In this document: piece after piece, positions 13,693 through 22,047 of the stretch
Numbering within the stretch: position 1 is the stretch's first letter
How the letters are laid out: each line of letters starts with the position of its first letter
DNA from: Anaerococcus rubeinfantis
GTDB taxonomy: Bacteria > Bacillota > Clostridia > Tissierellales > Peptoniphilaceae
Length of the DNA: 64,000 nucleotides
Reading direction: 5' to 3'
Assembly (NCBI RefSeq): GCF_001487145.1
Contig: NZ_LN913016.1
Span: 1,302,001-1,366,000, forward strand
Translations under genes and position numbers: made by a program
The notes under the pieces: model-generated
The model's input: the letters and a program-made list of their open reading frames with translations, nothing else
Databases searched by the model: none
What the model was told of the DNA's origin: nothing

Positions 13693-13995
13693 GTTGGAAA
13701 ATAATTTTAAAAGAAATATTTTTTAATTTATTTCAAGATTTTATTAAATCACAGGCTAGTGTAATAATGAGATCTCTCGACTTCGCTCGAGATGGGTTTA
13801 GCTTCGGTTTGATTTATGTTTTTGATTTAATAAATGAACTAATCTTTTTTTATTTTTCTAATTTTATTTATTACAAACTAAGTGTAATAAGGAGATTTCT
13901 CGACACTAAAACCCGTTTGCTTCGCAAATTTTTTTCGTGCTTATGAAAACTCATTTACTACATAAATTCTTCCGTGCTCTCGCACTAGTTTTCAG

Positions 13996-14026
13996 GATTT
14001 ATAACCGAAATCAACGGTTATAAATC
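13996..14026. repeat. Constant-loop hairpin 1 in the array insert
   Basis: Perfect 12-bp stem GATTTATAACCG / CGGTTATAAATC closing a 7-nt loop AAATCAA. Stem sequence differs from the neighbours at 14042 and 48439; the loop is identical. Confidence 0.8.
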
Positions 14027-14041
14027 TGCACTATTTTTAGG

Positions 14042-14072
14042 GATAAATATGCCAAATCAAGGCATATTTATC
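14042..14072. repeat. Constant-loop hairpin 2 in the array insert
   Basis: Perfect 12-bp stem GATAAATATGCC / GGCATATTTATC closing AAATCAA. The identical hairpin is in element B at 20817-20847. Confidence 0.8.
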
Positions 14073-14229
14073 TGCTCGAGATGGGTTTTACTTCGGTTTG
14101 GTTTTTCATTTTTTTAATTTAATTAATCAGCAATTATTTTTTATTTTTCAAATTTTATTTATTACACTCTTAGTGTAGTAAGAGTTCTCTTGACTGTACT
14201 TGAGATGGGTTTATTTGTTTTATTTGTTT

Positions 14230-15864
14230 TTATAGGTCAAAAAATCCTTCTTGGTATTTTTTTATTACTTTTTTGTACAAAAATATTATTGTAAGAATAA
14301 TTAAGCCTATTACAAATAAAAATCCAAAATAAATATTTGTAAATTGGTAAATTATAAAGGTTATGGCTCCTACTATTATTAGAACAAATCCTTCTACTAA
14401 ATAGTATCCAATATTTTGTGAAGATCCTTTTGTAAGGTCTCTTTCTTTTTCCCAGTGGATATTTATTGTGTTTGCGTCCATTAATAAACCTTGTAAGGAT
14501 GATATAAGACTTGATAGGCTAAATCCTATAAAAATAGAAATACTTGCCAAAATATTTATTTTTGTAATTAGGCTTAAAACAATTGTAAGTGATAAATTTA
14601 TAATTAAATTTATTGTATTTATAGAAAGAGCCCTTGCTAGTACATTTTCTTTTGGACTTATTGGTAGGGTCAAAGTTTGGTACAAGCTCTCCCCTTCTCT
14701 TGACAGGGATGAATTTATTCCAATATCGTTTGCTGATACAAAAAATCTAAAGACAAATGATCCCAAAATTATAAATAAATATATTTCTTTGTTTTTAAGA
14801 TTTACCTCTTTTATTAGTTCAAAAAGTCCACTTGACCCAAATCCCCACAAAATTGTAAGCATTATTATTGATGATAGGACTGGAAAAAGATAAACTGGAC
14901 TTTTTATAATAGTTTTGAAATCTTTTTTGTAAATTGCCAATATGGTTGATGATTTTTTGTAGGAAATATTTTTATTTTTCTTGTGAGTTTTAACCTGCTC
15001 ATTTCCTGTAAGTGAATCAAGATAGATTTTTGATGCAAGCTTTGCAAGAATAAATAAAATTATTAAAGTATATAAATATAGGAAAACACTATACAATAAA
15101 AAATCTAGTGTATTTCCACTCAAACTTTTCCCGTATAGTCTTGTATGAAAAAACAAAAACGAAGCCTTGCCTGAATGTTTTACAAATATTTTCATTAAAT
15201 CTGCAATTATTCCATTTGATCTACCATCTTTTGCAAAGGCTGAAAAATATATAAAACCAAGAGCAAACAAAGCAAATCCATAGCCTATAAATTTAAATGT
15301 TGTTTTGTAATTTCTTATATTTGAAAATCTCATAATTAACATTATAGGAATTGAAATAATTGCAACTGATGTTACAAAAATTGGAAAAACGTTTATTATT
15401 TGTCCCAAAATTCTTATAAAAGAAAAGCCCATATTAAATAAATAGACTCCAATCATCAAAATATAAAAATAAAAAATTTCAAATTTTGATAAAATTATTG
15501 CCAAAAATTTCGATAAATAAATTTCTTCATCCTTGATTGGCATGGTCATCAAAATATTTATGTCCTTGCTTTTGGAATAATCTGAAACTAAATCAACAGC
15601 AGAGCCTATAACCACAAACACACTTATTATTAATGATGCTGATGTAAAATATGAAAATTCATCATTTTTTGTCAAGTAGGTAAAAGCCAAAAAAGCGAAA
15701 GTTCCAAGACCAAGAGCGGTATAAAAGCCATAGATTAAAAGCAAGTATAAAATTCTTAGAGTATAGTCATTTGGAAGTCCGTAAACTTTTGTTCCTGGAA
15801 GATATTGTGAAATTTCTTCCTTGAAATTTTTCATAAAAAGTCTTTTTAGTCTTTTATTTTTCAT
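14230..15864 (-). CDS. ABC-2 type transporter permease
   Basis: 544 aa integral membrane protein with about 12 hydrophobic segments in two halves, joined by a charged cytoplasmic stretch near the middle (TGNEQVKTHKKNKNISYKK). It is the membrane partner of the adjacent ATPase, and the pair resembles uncharacterised Firmicutes exporters of unknown substrate. The open frame starts earlier, but the ATG at 15864 (MKNKRLKRLF) has GGAG seven bases upstream and overlaps the ATPase stop by 11 bp (ATGAAAAATAA). This implies translational coupling. Substrate cannot be inferred. Confidence 0.8.
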   Translation of the reverse strand: MKNKRLKRLFMKNFKEEISQYLPGTKVYGLPNDYTLRILYLLLIYGFYTALGLGTFAFLAFTYLTKNDEFSYFTSASLIISVFVVIGSAVDLVSDYSKSKDINILMTMPIKDEEIYLSKFLAIILSKFEIFYFYILMIGVYLFNMGFSFIRILGQIINVFPIFVTSVAIISIPIMLIMRFSNIRNYKTTFKFIGYGFALFALGFIYFSAFAKDGRSNGIIADLMKIFVKHSGKASFLFFHTRLYGKSLSGNTLDFLLYSVFLYLYTLIILFILAKLASKIYLDSLTGNEQVKTHKKNKNISYKKSSTILAIYKKDFKTIIKSPVYLFPVLSSIIMLTILWGFGSSGLFELIKEVNLKNKEIYLFIILGSFVFRFFVSANDIGINSSLSREGESLYQTLTLPISPKENVLARALSINTINLIINLSLTIVLSLITKINILASISIFIGFSLSSLISSLQGLLMDANTINIHWEKERDLTKGSSQNIGYYLVEGFVLIIVGAITFIIYQFTNIYFGFLFVIGLIILTIIFLYKKVIKKYQEGFFDL

Positions 15865-16579
15865 CTGTAAGCTCCAAGAATAATTCTTCCAAGGACTTAT
15901 CTTCATTAAGATTTTTCCTAATCTCATCAAGCCTTCCTTGGGCTACAATTTTTCCCTTAGAAATTATAGCAATTCTATCGCAAATATTTTCAGCAACTTC
16001 CATAATATGGGTTGAAAAGAAAACCATTTTTCCATCATCCCTTCTCTCCCTCATTATTTTTTTAAGATTAAAAGAAGATTTTGGATCAAGACCTACCATT
16101 GGTTCATCCAAAATCAAAAGGTCTGGATCATGGATAAGGGATGAAATTATAGCAAGTTTTTGCTTCATTCCATGAGAAAATGAAGAAATCAAATCAGCCA
16201 TAGCCTCTCTTATATCAAAATAATCAAGATATGTATTGAGCCTTTCATCCCTTGTTTTTTCGTCAATTCCATAAATATCTGCCACAAAATTTATGTATTC
16301 AACTCCCGTAAATTTATCAAATAAATCGGGATTGTCTGCAAGATATGAGAATTTATTTTTGTATAAAAGTGGGTCATCTTCAAGTTTTATTCCATCAATA
16401 CTTATCTCCCCCTTACTTTTTTTAATCAATCCAACAATAGCCTTTATTGTTGTAGATTTTCCAGCCCCATTTGGTCCCAAAAATCCAAATATTTCTCCAT
16501 TATTTACAGTAAATGATATATTATCAACAGCAAGCTTGCCGTTTTTATATTTTTTTGTAAAATTTTTGACTTCTAGCAT
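15854..16579 (-). CDS. ABC transporter ATP-binding protein
   Basis: 241 aa cytoplasmic ATPase powering the adjacent permease. Walker A GPNGAGKST at 35-43, ABC signature SFSHGMKQ (a variant of LSGGQ, as in many ABC-2 exporters), Walker B LLILDEP followed by the D-loop GLDP, and the H-loop STHIM. It is the first gene of the pair, with GGGGG four bases before the ATG. It lies about 60 bp after the terminator of the Na/Pi cotransporter. Confidence 0.92.
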   Translation of the reverse strand: MLEVKNFTKKYKNGKLAVDNISFTVNNGEIFGFLGPNGAGKSTTIKAIVGLIKKSKGEISIDGIKLEDDPLLYKNKFSYLADNPDLFDKFTGVEYINFVADIYGIDEKTRDERLNTYLDYFDIREAMADLISSFSHGMKQKLAIISSLIHDPDLLILDEPMVGLDPKSSFNLKKIMRERRDDGKMVFFSTHIMEVAENICDRIAIISKGKIVAQGRLDEIRKNLNEDKSLEELFLELTDEK

Positions 16580-16633
16580 GAAACCCCCTTGTATAAAAAC
16601 TCATTTTATATTTACCCAAAAAATAAATAAAAA

Positions 16634-16659
16634 AATCTCACGGAAAATTCCATGAGATT
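16634..16659 (-). terminator. Terminator of the Na/Pi cotransporter gene
   Basis: Stem AATCTCATGGAA / TTCCGTGAGATT (one G-T pair) on the minus strand, followed by seven T. It sits 12 bp after the stop codon. Confidence 0.85.
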
Positions 16660-16670
16660 AATTATAAATT

Positions 16671-18362
16671 TTAATTTGAACCCTCAATGGTTACAATTTG
16701 TTTTTCGTATTCATCGTGAACTTTAACAGGATCGACTGTAAGACGAGCAATATTAAAGGCGTGGTCTCCGATTCTTTCTATTGTTGATGCTACATCAACA
16801 AAAACAGAACTTGCAACTGTAGATAATTTCTCTCCTTCTGTAAATCTTCTGTAGTGAGACCTTCTTAGATTTTGTTCTAGTAAATCTAGGTTTGCTTCAT
16901 CTTCTTTTAAGGTACGATAAAGTGAAGAATCTTCGGATTCGAAAACCTCTATTGCATTTACATAGTTATTGATAACTAGGTCATAGATTTTATTCAAATC
17001 TGCCAAGGCTTCTTCATTATAAAATTCTCCCGCCTCATCAATCTCGTCAAAATATTCTCCAAGATTTTGAGCAAGGTCTGAAACTCTTTCAACATTTATT
17101 TGCACTTGTAAATAGTTATGAATATCTTCTTCAAGCTCACTTACTAGATTTGATTTAGAAATATCTAGTATATATTTTTGAATTTTTGTATCCATTTCAT
17201 TTACCAAAGCTTCCGCTTGGTTGGCTGTGGATAGGTCGTTTTTGTCTCTTGTATTTAAAAATTTTTGTGTTGATTTTATAGTTTCAAGGGCAATCTTACT
17301 TTCTTTTATAATTGCAGTTTTTGCTTGATCAAGAGCTGCAGCTGGGAAAGTATTTATCAAACTTTCTTCAAGTTCAATGTCTGAAACATCGGAGAAGATT
17401 GAATCTTTTCCAGGAATGATTTTGTGAAGAATATTTGAAACATATTTTATAATTGGAACAAAAATAACCATACCCACAAAGTTAAAAGTAAAGTGTCCAA
17501 GTGCTATAGTCATCATTGGATTTAATGAAAATTTATCAGAAACAAAGGAAATAAATCCTTCATAAGGCACCAATAAAATTAAGAAAATCCCTGAAACAAT
17601 TACATTAAATAAAACATGGAACAAACTTGTTCTTTTTGCAGATAAGGATCCTCCCAAAGATGCAAGAATTCCAGTTATACAAGTTCCAATATTTGCTCCG
17701 AATAAAAATCCTAAAGAAAGATCAAGTCCAATAGCTCCAGATGCAAACAAGGATTGAACAATTCCTATAAAAGCTGATGAAGATTGGATAAGAGCTGTCA
17801 ACAAGGCTCCAACCAAAACAGCAATTATTGGATTTTGACCAAGATCTGTAACAACTTTTTCAAAACCCGGAATATTTTTAAGTTCAGCAAGGCTATCACC
17901 CATCATTTTTAGACCAATAAATAAAAGTCCAAAACCAATTAGGATTTCACCAATATATTTTCCTTTTCTTTTTTTGGCAAATAAAAAAACAACAACACCG
18001 ATAAGGCAAATAAAATAAGATAAATAATCTAAATTAAAACCAATTAAAACTGCAGTAACAGTTGTACCAATATTGGCACCCAAAATTACACCAATGGCTT
18101 GCTCAAGACTCATTACTCCTGCCCTAACAAAAGAAATAGCTATAACTGTTGTTGCTGATGATGATTGAATAAGTCCAGTAATAACAACTCCAACTAAAAC
18201 TCCCTTGATAGGATTTGATGTATATTTTTCAACATAGCCCCTAAGCTTTGGTCCAGCAAAATTTGTAAGAGCTTCCCCCATCAAATTAATACCAAATAGA
18301 AATATCGCAAGCCCACCTGCAATCAGGTTCCATTGCAAAGACGATAAATTCGATAATTGCAT
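16671..18362 (-). CDS. Na+/phosphate cotransporter family protein with PhoU domain
   Basis: 563 aa. Two homologous membrane halves carry the family repeat QSSSA (GLIQSSSATTVIAISF near 64-79 and ALIQSSSAFIGIVQSL near 190-205), giving about 8-9 membrane segments. From about residue 340 a helical PhoU-like cytoplasmic domain follows (for example TIERIGDHAFNIA near the end). This layout is that of NptA/YjbB-type sodium-phosphate carriers. Import or efflux of phosphate cannot be decided from sequence. Start behind TTGGAGGAATT. It is monocistronic. Confidence 0.9.
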   Translation of the reverse strand: MQLSNLSSLQWNLIAGGLAIFLFGINLMGEALTNFAGPKLRGYVEKYTSNPIKGVLVGVVITGLIQSSSATTVIAISFVRAGVMSLEQAIGVILGANIGTTVTAVLIGFNLDYLSYFICLIGVVVFLFAKKRKGKYIGEILIGFGLLFIGLKMMGDSLAELKNIPGFEKVVTDLGQNPIIAVLVGALLTALIQSSSAFIGIVQSLFASGAIGLDLSLGFLFGANIGTCITGILASLGGSLSAKRTSLFHVLFNVIVSGIFLILLVPYEGFISFVSDKFSLNPMMTIALGHFTFNFVGMVIFVPIIKYVSNILHKIIPGKDSIFSDVSDIELEESLINTFPAAALDQAKTAIIKESKIALETIKSTQKFLNTRDKNDLSTANQAEALVNEMDTKIQKYILDISKSNLVSELEEDIHNYLQVQINVERVSDLAQNLGEYFDEIDEAGEFYNEEALADLNKIYDLVINNYVNAIEVFESEDSSLYRTLKEDEANLDLLEQNLRRSHYRRFTEGEKLSTVASSVFVDVASTIERIGDHAFNIARLTVDPVKVHDEYEKQIVTIEGSN

Positions 18363-18419
18363 AATTCCTCCAAATAATTTATTTAAGATAAAAAGATTTT
18401 ACAAAAATCTCACCTAAAT

Positions 18420-18448
18420 ATAATATTATCATAAAAAATACAAAACAA
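18420..18448 (-). promoter_or_regulatory. Likely promoter of the Na/Pi cotransporter
   Basis: TTGTTT (18443-18448), 17-bp spacer, TATTAT (18420-18425) on the minus strand, giving a leader of about 50 nt. Confidence 0.4.
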
Positions 18449-18600
18449 CAATTGAAAAACAAATATTTAAGTCACAATAAAAAGAAAATAAAATGAATAA
18501 AATTAATAAAAAATTTTAAGAAAGTTTTAGGAAATTTCAAATAAAATTTGAAATATTTTTTGATTTTTTTCATTTTAAAAACCAAAATTTCAATAAATAA

Positions 18601-18629
18601 TTGACAGCTAATGACCATTAGCCTATAAT
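18601..18629 (+). promoter_or_regulatory. Promoter with operator palindrome filling the spacer (TetR gene)
   Basis: Perfect TTGACA (18601-18606) and TATAAT (18624-18629) with a 17-bp spacer. The spacer is almost entirely the 16-bp palindrome GCTAATGACCATTAGC (18607-18622). A repressor dimer bound there would directly block RNA polymerase, so autoregulation by the downstream TetR protein is likely. Confidence 0.85.
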
Positions 18630-18659
18630 AGAATTAAGAAATATTTCTTGGGAGGCAAC

Positions 18660-19238
18660 ATGAATACAAAAGAGAAAATTTTGTCAAAATCTTTGGATTT
18701 ATTTTCTAAATACGGTTATTCAGATGTGTCTATGGAAAATATTGCAAAAGAAGTCGGAATCAAAGCCCCTTCAATTTACAAACATTTTAAATCAAAAAAA
18801 ATTATTTTTGACACAATTATAAAAGATGCCGTAATCAGGATTGACAATGAATTAGATGATGTAGATAGCTACAAAATTATAAAAAATGGTCATCCATCAT
18901 TAAATATAGAAAAATTATCTATAGATATTTTCAAATACCTACTCCATGATTCCTTTGTTTCAAAAGTTAGGAAAATGTTATCTATAGAAATGTACAAAAA
19001 TCCACAAGCCATGCAATGTTACGTGGAAAAATTTATAGAAAATCCCATGACCAAACAGCAAGAAATTATAGACTATTATAGTCTAAGCAAATTTTCTGAC
19101 CTAAAAGTTCTATCTACCATCTTCTATTCACCAATTTTATTAGCTGTGAAATTGTACGATGCAGATCCTAAAAAAGAAGATGAGCTTATAGAATTATTAA
19201 AAAAATCCTATGCACAATTAGAAAAGATTATAAGCTAA
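18660..19238 (+). CDS. TetR/AcrR family transcriptional regulator
   Basis: 192 aa repressor. The amino-terminal helix-turn-helix (KILSKSLDLFSKYGYSDVSM then ENIAKEVGIKAPSIYKHFKS, residues 5-44) is typical TetR. The ligand-binding carboxy domain is unlike any I can name. An earlier in-frame TTG exists (18648), but it lies within the GGGAGG binding site; the ATG at 18660 is four bases after it. The promoter spacer contains its probable operator. It precedes the radical SAM/SPASM gene by 32 bp and probably controls it. Confidence 0.9.
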   Translation: MNTKEKILSKSLDLFSKYGYSDVSMENIAKEVGIKAPSIYKHFKSKKIIFDTIIKDAVIRIDNELDDVDSYKIIKNGHPSLNIEKLSIDIFKYLLHDSFVSKVRKMLSIEMYKNPQAMQCYVEKFIENPMTKQQEIIDYYSLSKFSDLKVLSTIFYSPILLAVKLYDADPKKEDELIELLKKSYAQLEKIIS

Positions 19239-19270
19239 AAAATTTTACTATTAAGTTAAAGGAGGAAATT

Positions 19271-20599
19271 ATGAATTTAAACCAAAAAGTCAAAACATAT
19301 GGAGTAGAAAAAACTTTAAAATATGTCCACAAGGACCCAGAAAAAAATCTAAAAAAAGCAATAGATTTAGCAAAGAAAATTTCACCAAATGATTATAGAA
19401 CACAAATAGAAACAATAGATAAAGTAATAAAAGATCCAGAAGATGTTTACCATAAATACATATTAAATATGCTAAACACAATAGATCCAGAAGTGTTCGA
19501 CAAAACAATTATAAATTTTCTATTAAATTCAGTCTTGTTCAGTGAAGATTTGAAAAAAGAAAGTAGAGAAAAATATAAGTGTAATATTCCTTGGACAATA
19601 CTTCTAGATCCTACAACAGCCTGCAATTTAAAATGTAAGGGTTGCTGGGCAGCAGAATACGGAAACAGTTTGAATTTATCCTATGAACAAATCGATGATA
19701 TTATCCGTCAAGGAAAAGAAATAGGAATCTATTTTTACATTTTTACAGGTGGAGAACCACTCGTAAGAAAAAAAGATATATTAAAAATTTGCGAAAAACA
19801 CAATGACTGCGAATTTTTAATTTTTACAAATTCAACCCTAATTGACCAAGATTTTATCGAAGAAATGCTCAGACTTAAAAATATAGTTCCAGCAATCTCA
19901 GTAGAAGGAGAAGAATTTACAACAGATGCAAGAAGAGGCGACGGAGTTTATAATAAAGTTATAGAAAAAATGAATTTATTAAAAGAAAGTAAACTTCCAT
20001 TTGGAATATCATGTTGCTATACTTCCCAAAACTATGAGTCAATAATTAGCGAAGAATTTGTAGACGAAATGATAGAAAGAGGAGCCTTGTTTGCTTGGTA
20101 CTTCCACTTTATGCCAGTAGGAAAAGGTACAGGCAAAGAACTCTTACCAAAACCTGACCAAAGAAAACACGTCTACCACCAACTAAGAAAATTTAGAAAA
20201 ACAAAACCACTATTTTTCCTAGATTTTCAAAATGACGCAGAATATATCGGAGGATGTATTGCAGGAGGAAGAAATTACCTTCACATAAACGCAAACGGCG
20301 ATTTAGAACCATGCGTATTCATCCATTATTCAGACTCAAATATAAAAGAAAAAACCCTAGTAGAAAGTCTACAATCACCATTATTTATGGCCTACCACGA
20401 CGGACAACCATTTAACGAAAATATGTTAAGACCATGTCCAATGCTAGAAAATCCAAATTTATTAAGAGATATGGTAAAAAAATCAATGGCAAAATCTACA
20501 GATATACTAGAAAAAGAAAACGTAGACGATTTATGCGATAAATGCGAAGACTATGCAGAAGATTGGAAACCAGTAGCAGAAGAATTGTGGAATAATTAA
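19271..20599 (+). CDS. Radical SAM/SPASM domain protein
   Basis: 442 aa radical SAM enzyme. The cluster motif is C118-x3-C122-x2-C125 (TTACNLKCKGCWAAEYG), then GGEPL (about 157) and a carboxy-terminal SPASM-like set of cysteines (CIAGG, EPCVF, RPCPM, DLCDKCEDYAE) for auxiliary clusters. The first 100 residues are a helical domain without recognised function. Members of this group act on peptides or carry out anaerobic oxidation, but no precursor peptide gene is visible nearby. It has an AAAGGAGG binding site and forms an operon with the TetR gene. Confidence 0.85.
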   Translation: MNLNQKVKTYGVEKTLKYVHKDPEKNLKKAIDLAKKISPNDYRTQIETIDKVIKDPEDVYHKYILNMLNTIDPEVFDKTIINFLLNSVLFSEDLKKESREKYKCNIPWTILLDPTTACNLKCKGCWAAEYGNSLNLSYEQIDDIIRQGKEIGIYFYIFTGGEPLVRKKDILKICEKHNDCEFLIFTNSTLIDQDFIEEMLRLKNIVPAISVEGEEFTTDARRGDGVYNKVIEKMNLLKESKLPFGISCCYTSQNYESIISEEFVDEMIERGALFAWYFHFMPVGKGTGKELLPKPDQRKHVYHQLRKFRKTKPLFFLDFQNDAEYIGGCIAGGRNYLHINANGDLEPCVFIHYSDSNIKEKTLVESLQSPLFMAYHDGQPFNENMLRPCPMLENPNLLRDMVKKSMAKSTDILEKENVDDLCDKCEDYAEDWKPVAEELWNN

Positions 20600-20652
20600 A
20601 ACTAAAAAATAAATCGATAGCAAAGACTTATTGAAAAATAAGAATTAAAAAA

Positions 20653-20668
20653 AGTGCCAGAAGGCACT
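20653..20668. terminator. Terminator hairpin, left copy beside element B
   Basis: AGTGCC AGAA GGCACT preceded by seven A, so it has a U-tract only for the minus strand. A near copy (one loop mismatch) is at 20924-20939. Confidence 0.75.
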
Positions 20669-20923
20669 CAGACTGTTGATAAACTAAAAATTTGCCCATT
20701 TCGAGCGAACGTAGTGAGTCGAGAAATCTCATGAGATTTCTCCGTGCGTTCGTTTAACTCACACTAAAACATGTTTGATACGCAAACTTCTTCGTGCTTT
20801 CGCATTTAGTTTTAGGGATAAATATGCCAAATCAAGGCATATTTATCTAGTCGAGATGGTACGTAGCTTAATTTTTATTTTAAAATAAAATATTATCTAC
20901 ATTCATACTTTATCTACACTCTG
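20669..20923. repeat. Foldback element B (long form) between duplicated terminator hairpins
   Basis: 255 bp, non-coding. Left end CAGACTGTTGATAAACT; right end read inward CAGAGTGTAGATAAAGT. It has the central palindrome GAGAAATCTCATGAGATTTC with CCCATTTCGAGCGAACG arms. The long form adds a module of about 86 bp (20762-20848): CTAAAAC/GTTTTAG outer stem, two small inner hairpins, then the constant-loop hairpin at 20817-20847. It lies between convergent genes and accounts for most of a 396-bp gene-free stretch. Confidence 0.85.
20817..20847. repeat. Constant-loop hairpin in element B
   Basis: GATAAATATGCC / GGCATATTTATC stem, loop AAATCAA. Confidence 0.8.
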
Positions 20924-20939
20924 AGTGCCAGTAGGCACT
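20924..20939. terminator. Terminator hairpin, right copy beside element B
   Basis: AGTGCC AGTA GGCACT followed by TTTTTTT: U-tract for the + strand transcript. Confidence 0.8.
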
Positions 20940-20995
20940 TTTTTTATATTATCTTTTCTAATTTTACAAAAAGATTAAATTTGAAAAAAATCAAA

Positions 20996-21277
20996 TTAAG
21001 AAAATAATTCATCAAACAAATCATCCTGAAAATCAAAATGAGTTACAAAACCAACAGGAACTTTTCCATCAGTTGCATCAATAATTTCCCTTGCCCCTTC
21101 TTTTCCAAAAGCCCCACAAAGCTCAATCACATCGGCATATCCAATTAAAGATTTAGAAATTTCTTTCGCCTCTTCAAGATTTTTAACACCAATAATTTCA
21201 GCATTATTATTTTTCCCAATAGCCTTCCTATCAACCTTTGAATCAAAAGGCCCCATAATCATATAAACAAATTTCAT
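20996..21277 (-). CDS. DUF6506 family small protein
   Basis: 93 aa protein of unknown function that I place in DUF6506 by the motif VIELCGAFG (about residues 50-58) and the overall pattern MKFVYMIMGPFDSK...VGFVTHF. No signal peptide or membrane segment, so it is probably cytoplasmic. AAGGAG precedes the ATG. It is monocistronic, convergent with the radical SAM gene. No role can be proposed. Confidence 0.65.
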   Translation of the reverse strand: MKFVYMIMGPFDSKVDRKAIGKNNNAEIIGVKNLEEAKEISKSLIGYADVIELCGAFGKEGAREIIDATDGKVPVGFVTHFDFQDDLFDELFS

Positions 21278-21337
21278 TTTTTCTCCTTAATGCTTTTTAA
21301 ATAAGTTTAAAATATTATACCAGCTTATCAATAAAAA

Positions 21338-21383
21338 ATGGACTCTTACAAAAGTATGAAAATCACACTTTGCAAGAGCCCAT
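21338..21383 (-). terminator. Terminator of the pilus operon
   Basis: Minus-strand stem ATGGGCTCTTGCAAAGT / ACTTTTGTAAGAGTCCAT, followed by TTTTTT. It shares the CTCTTGCAA core with hairpins at 32305-32467 and 33625-33668. Confidence 0.85.
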
Positions 21384-21400
21384 CAAAATTCTTATTAATT

Positions 21401-22042
21401 TTATACTTTTTCTTTATCTCTGCTATTATTAATTAAAATAAATAGCCTTCTTGCAACTAGAATAATCAAGATTAACAAAATAAAATTTTCTTTTATACCA
21501 GTTGCTACAACAGCACTGATTTTTTTCTTATTTTTTGCTTTTTCTTGACTTCTTATTTTGTAAATATTGTGAAAATTCATTTCTTCAACTTTCTTGTTTG
21601 AAGAGTTTATAATCATGATTTCATCTTTTACAAGTTGCCCATCTTTTTCTATAATTTTTACAAATAAAGTATATAACTCTTTATCTTGGGTGACATTTTT
21701 TATATCTGTTTTATTTTGATATAATTTGTACTTGTATTCACCTGGTTTTTGATATTCTATATTTATTTGTTTTTTCTCATCTGCCTTTAGACTAAAATTA
21801 TAAGTCCCATTTTTCGCCTCTGGCAAAGGAGCATCTTTTGAAATCGGATCTAAAATATATTCAAAACTATCTTGAGGTTTCGAATATGGTGAATTTATAC
21901 TTACATTTTGTCCAACCTCAAAAGAATAATCCACGCCTTTAGCATAAACTTTTGTTTGAAAGAGAAAAAACACAGAGAGAAAAGCTAAAGTTAAGGAAAA
22001 GCAAAAAAGTGCTTTTAACTTAATACTTATTTTATTGTACAT
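21401..22042 (-). CDS. FctB-like basal/minor pilin
   Basis: 213 aa exported protein, last gene of the pilus operon. Amino-terminal signal anchor (residues 10-33, ending KVYAKG), one beta-rich domain of about 115 residues with the pattern of FctA/FctB pilin domains (FNFHNIYKI-like end), then VVATGIK, a hydrophobic stretch (FILLILIILVA) and a positive tail (RRLF...RDKEKV). The A-T-G of VVATG aligns with the T-G of the other sorting motifs here (TPITG, AVLTG). By position and architecture it is the counterpart of streptococcal FctB, which anchors the pilus base to the wall. Confidence 0.72.
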   Translation of the reverse strand: MYNKISIKLKALFCFSLTLAFLSVFFLFQTKVYAKGVDYSFEVGQNVSINSPYSKPQDSFEYILDPISKDAPLPEAKNGTYNFSLKADEKKQINIEYQKPGEYKYKLYQNKTDIKNVTQDKELYTLFVKIIEKDGQLVKDEIMIINSSNKKVEEMNFHNIYKIRSQEKAKNKKKISAVVATGIKENFILLILIILVARRLFILINNSRDKEKV

Positions 22043-22047
22043 TCGTC

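Larger units (their letters stand above)
13740..14215. repeat. Tandem array of three foldback-arm units, the middle one carrying a structured insert
   Basis: AGTGTAATAA (or AGTGTAGTAA) recurs at 13758, 13881 and 14172. Each copy is followed by GAGAT(C/T)TCTCGAC and CTCGAGATGGGTTTA or a variant. Copies 1 and 2 are 123 bp apart. Copies 2 and 3 are 291 bp apart, which is 122 bp plus a 169-bp insert at 13905-14073. The insert splits copy 2 exactly between TCTCGAC and GCTCGAG and resembles the extra module of elements B and C. The rest of this 590-bp gene-free stretch is AT-rich spacer; no credible gene is present. Confidence 0.75.

Noticed and set aside
13680-13946. 88-aa open frame on the + strand after the SH3b/Apf terminator
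   Set aside because: It begins within or beyond the terminator and is formed by the repeat array; composition is Phe/Ile-rich and no binding site precedes it.
13740-14215. Possible CRISPR array
   Set aside because: Repeats are about 122 bp apart with related spacers, palindromic arms and no cas genes.
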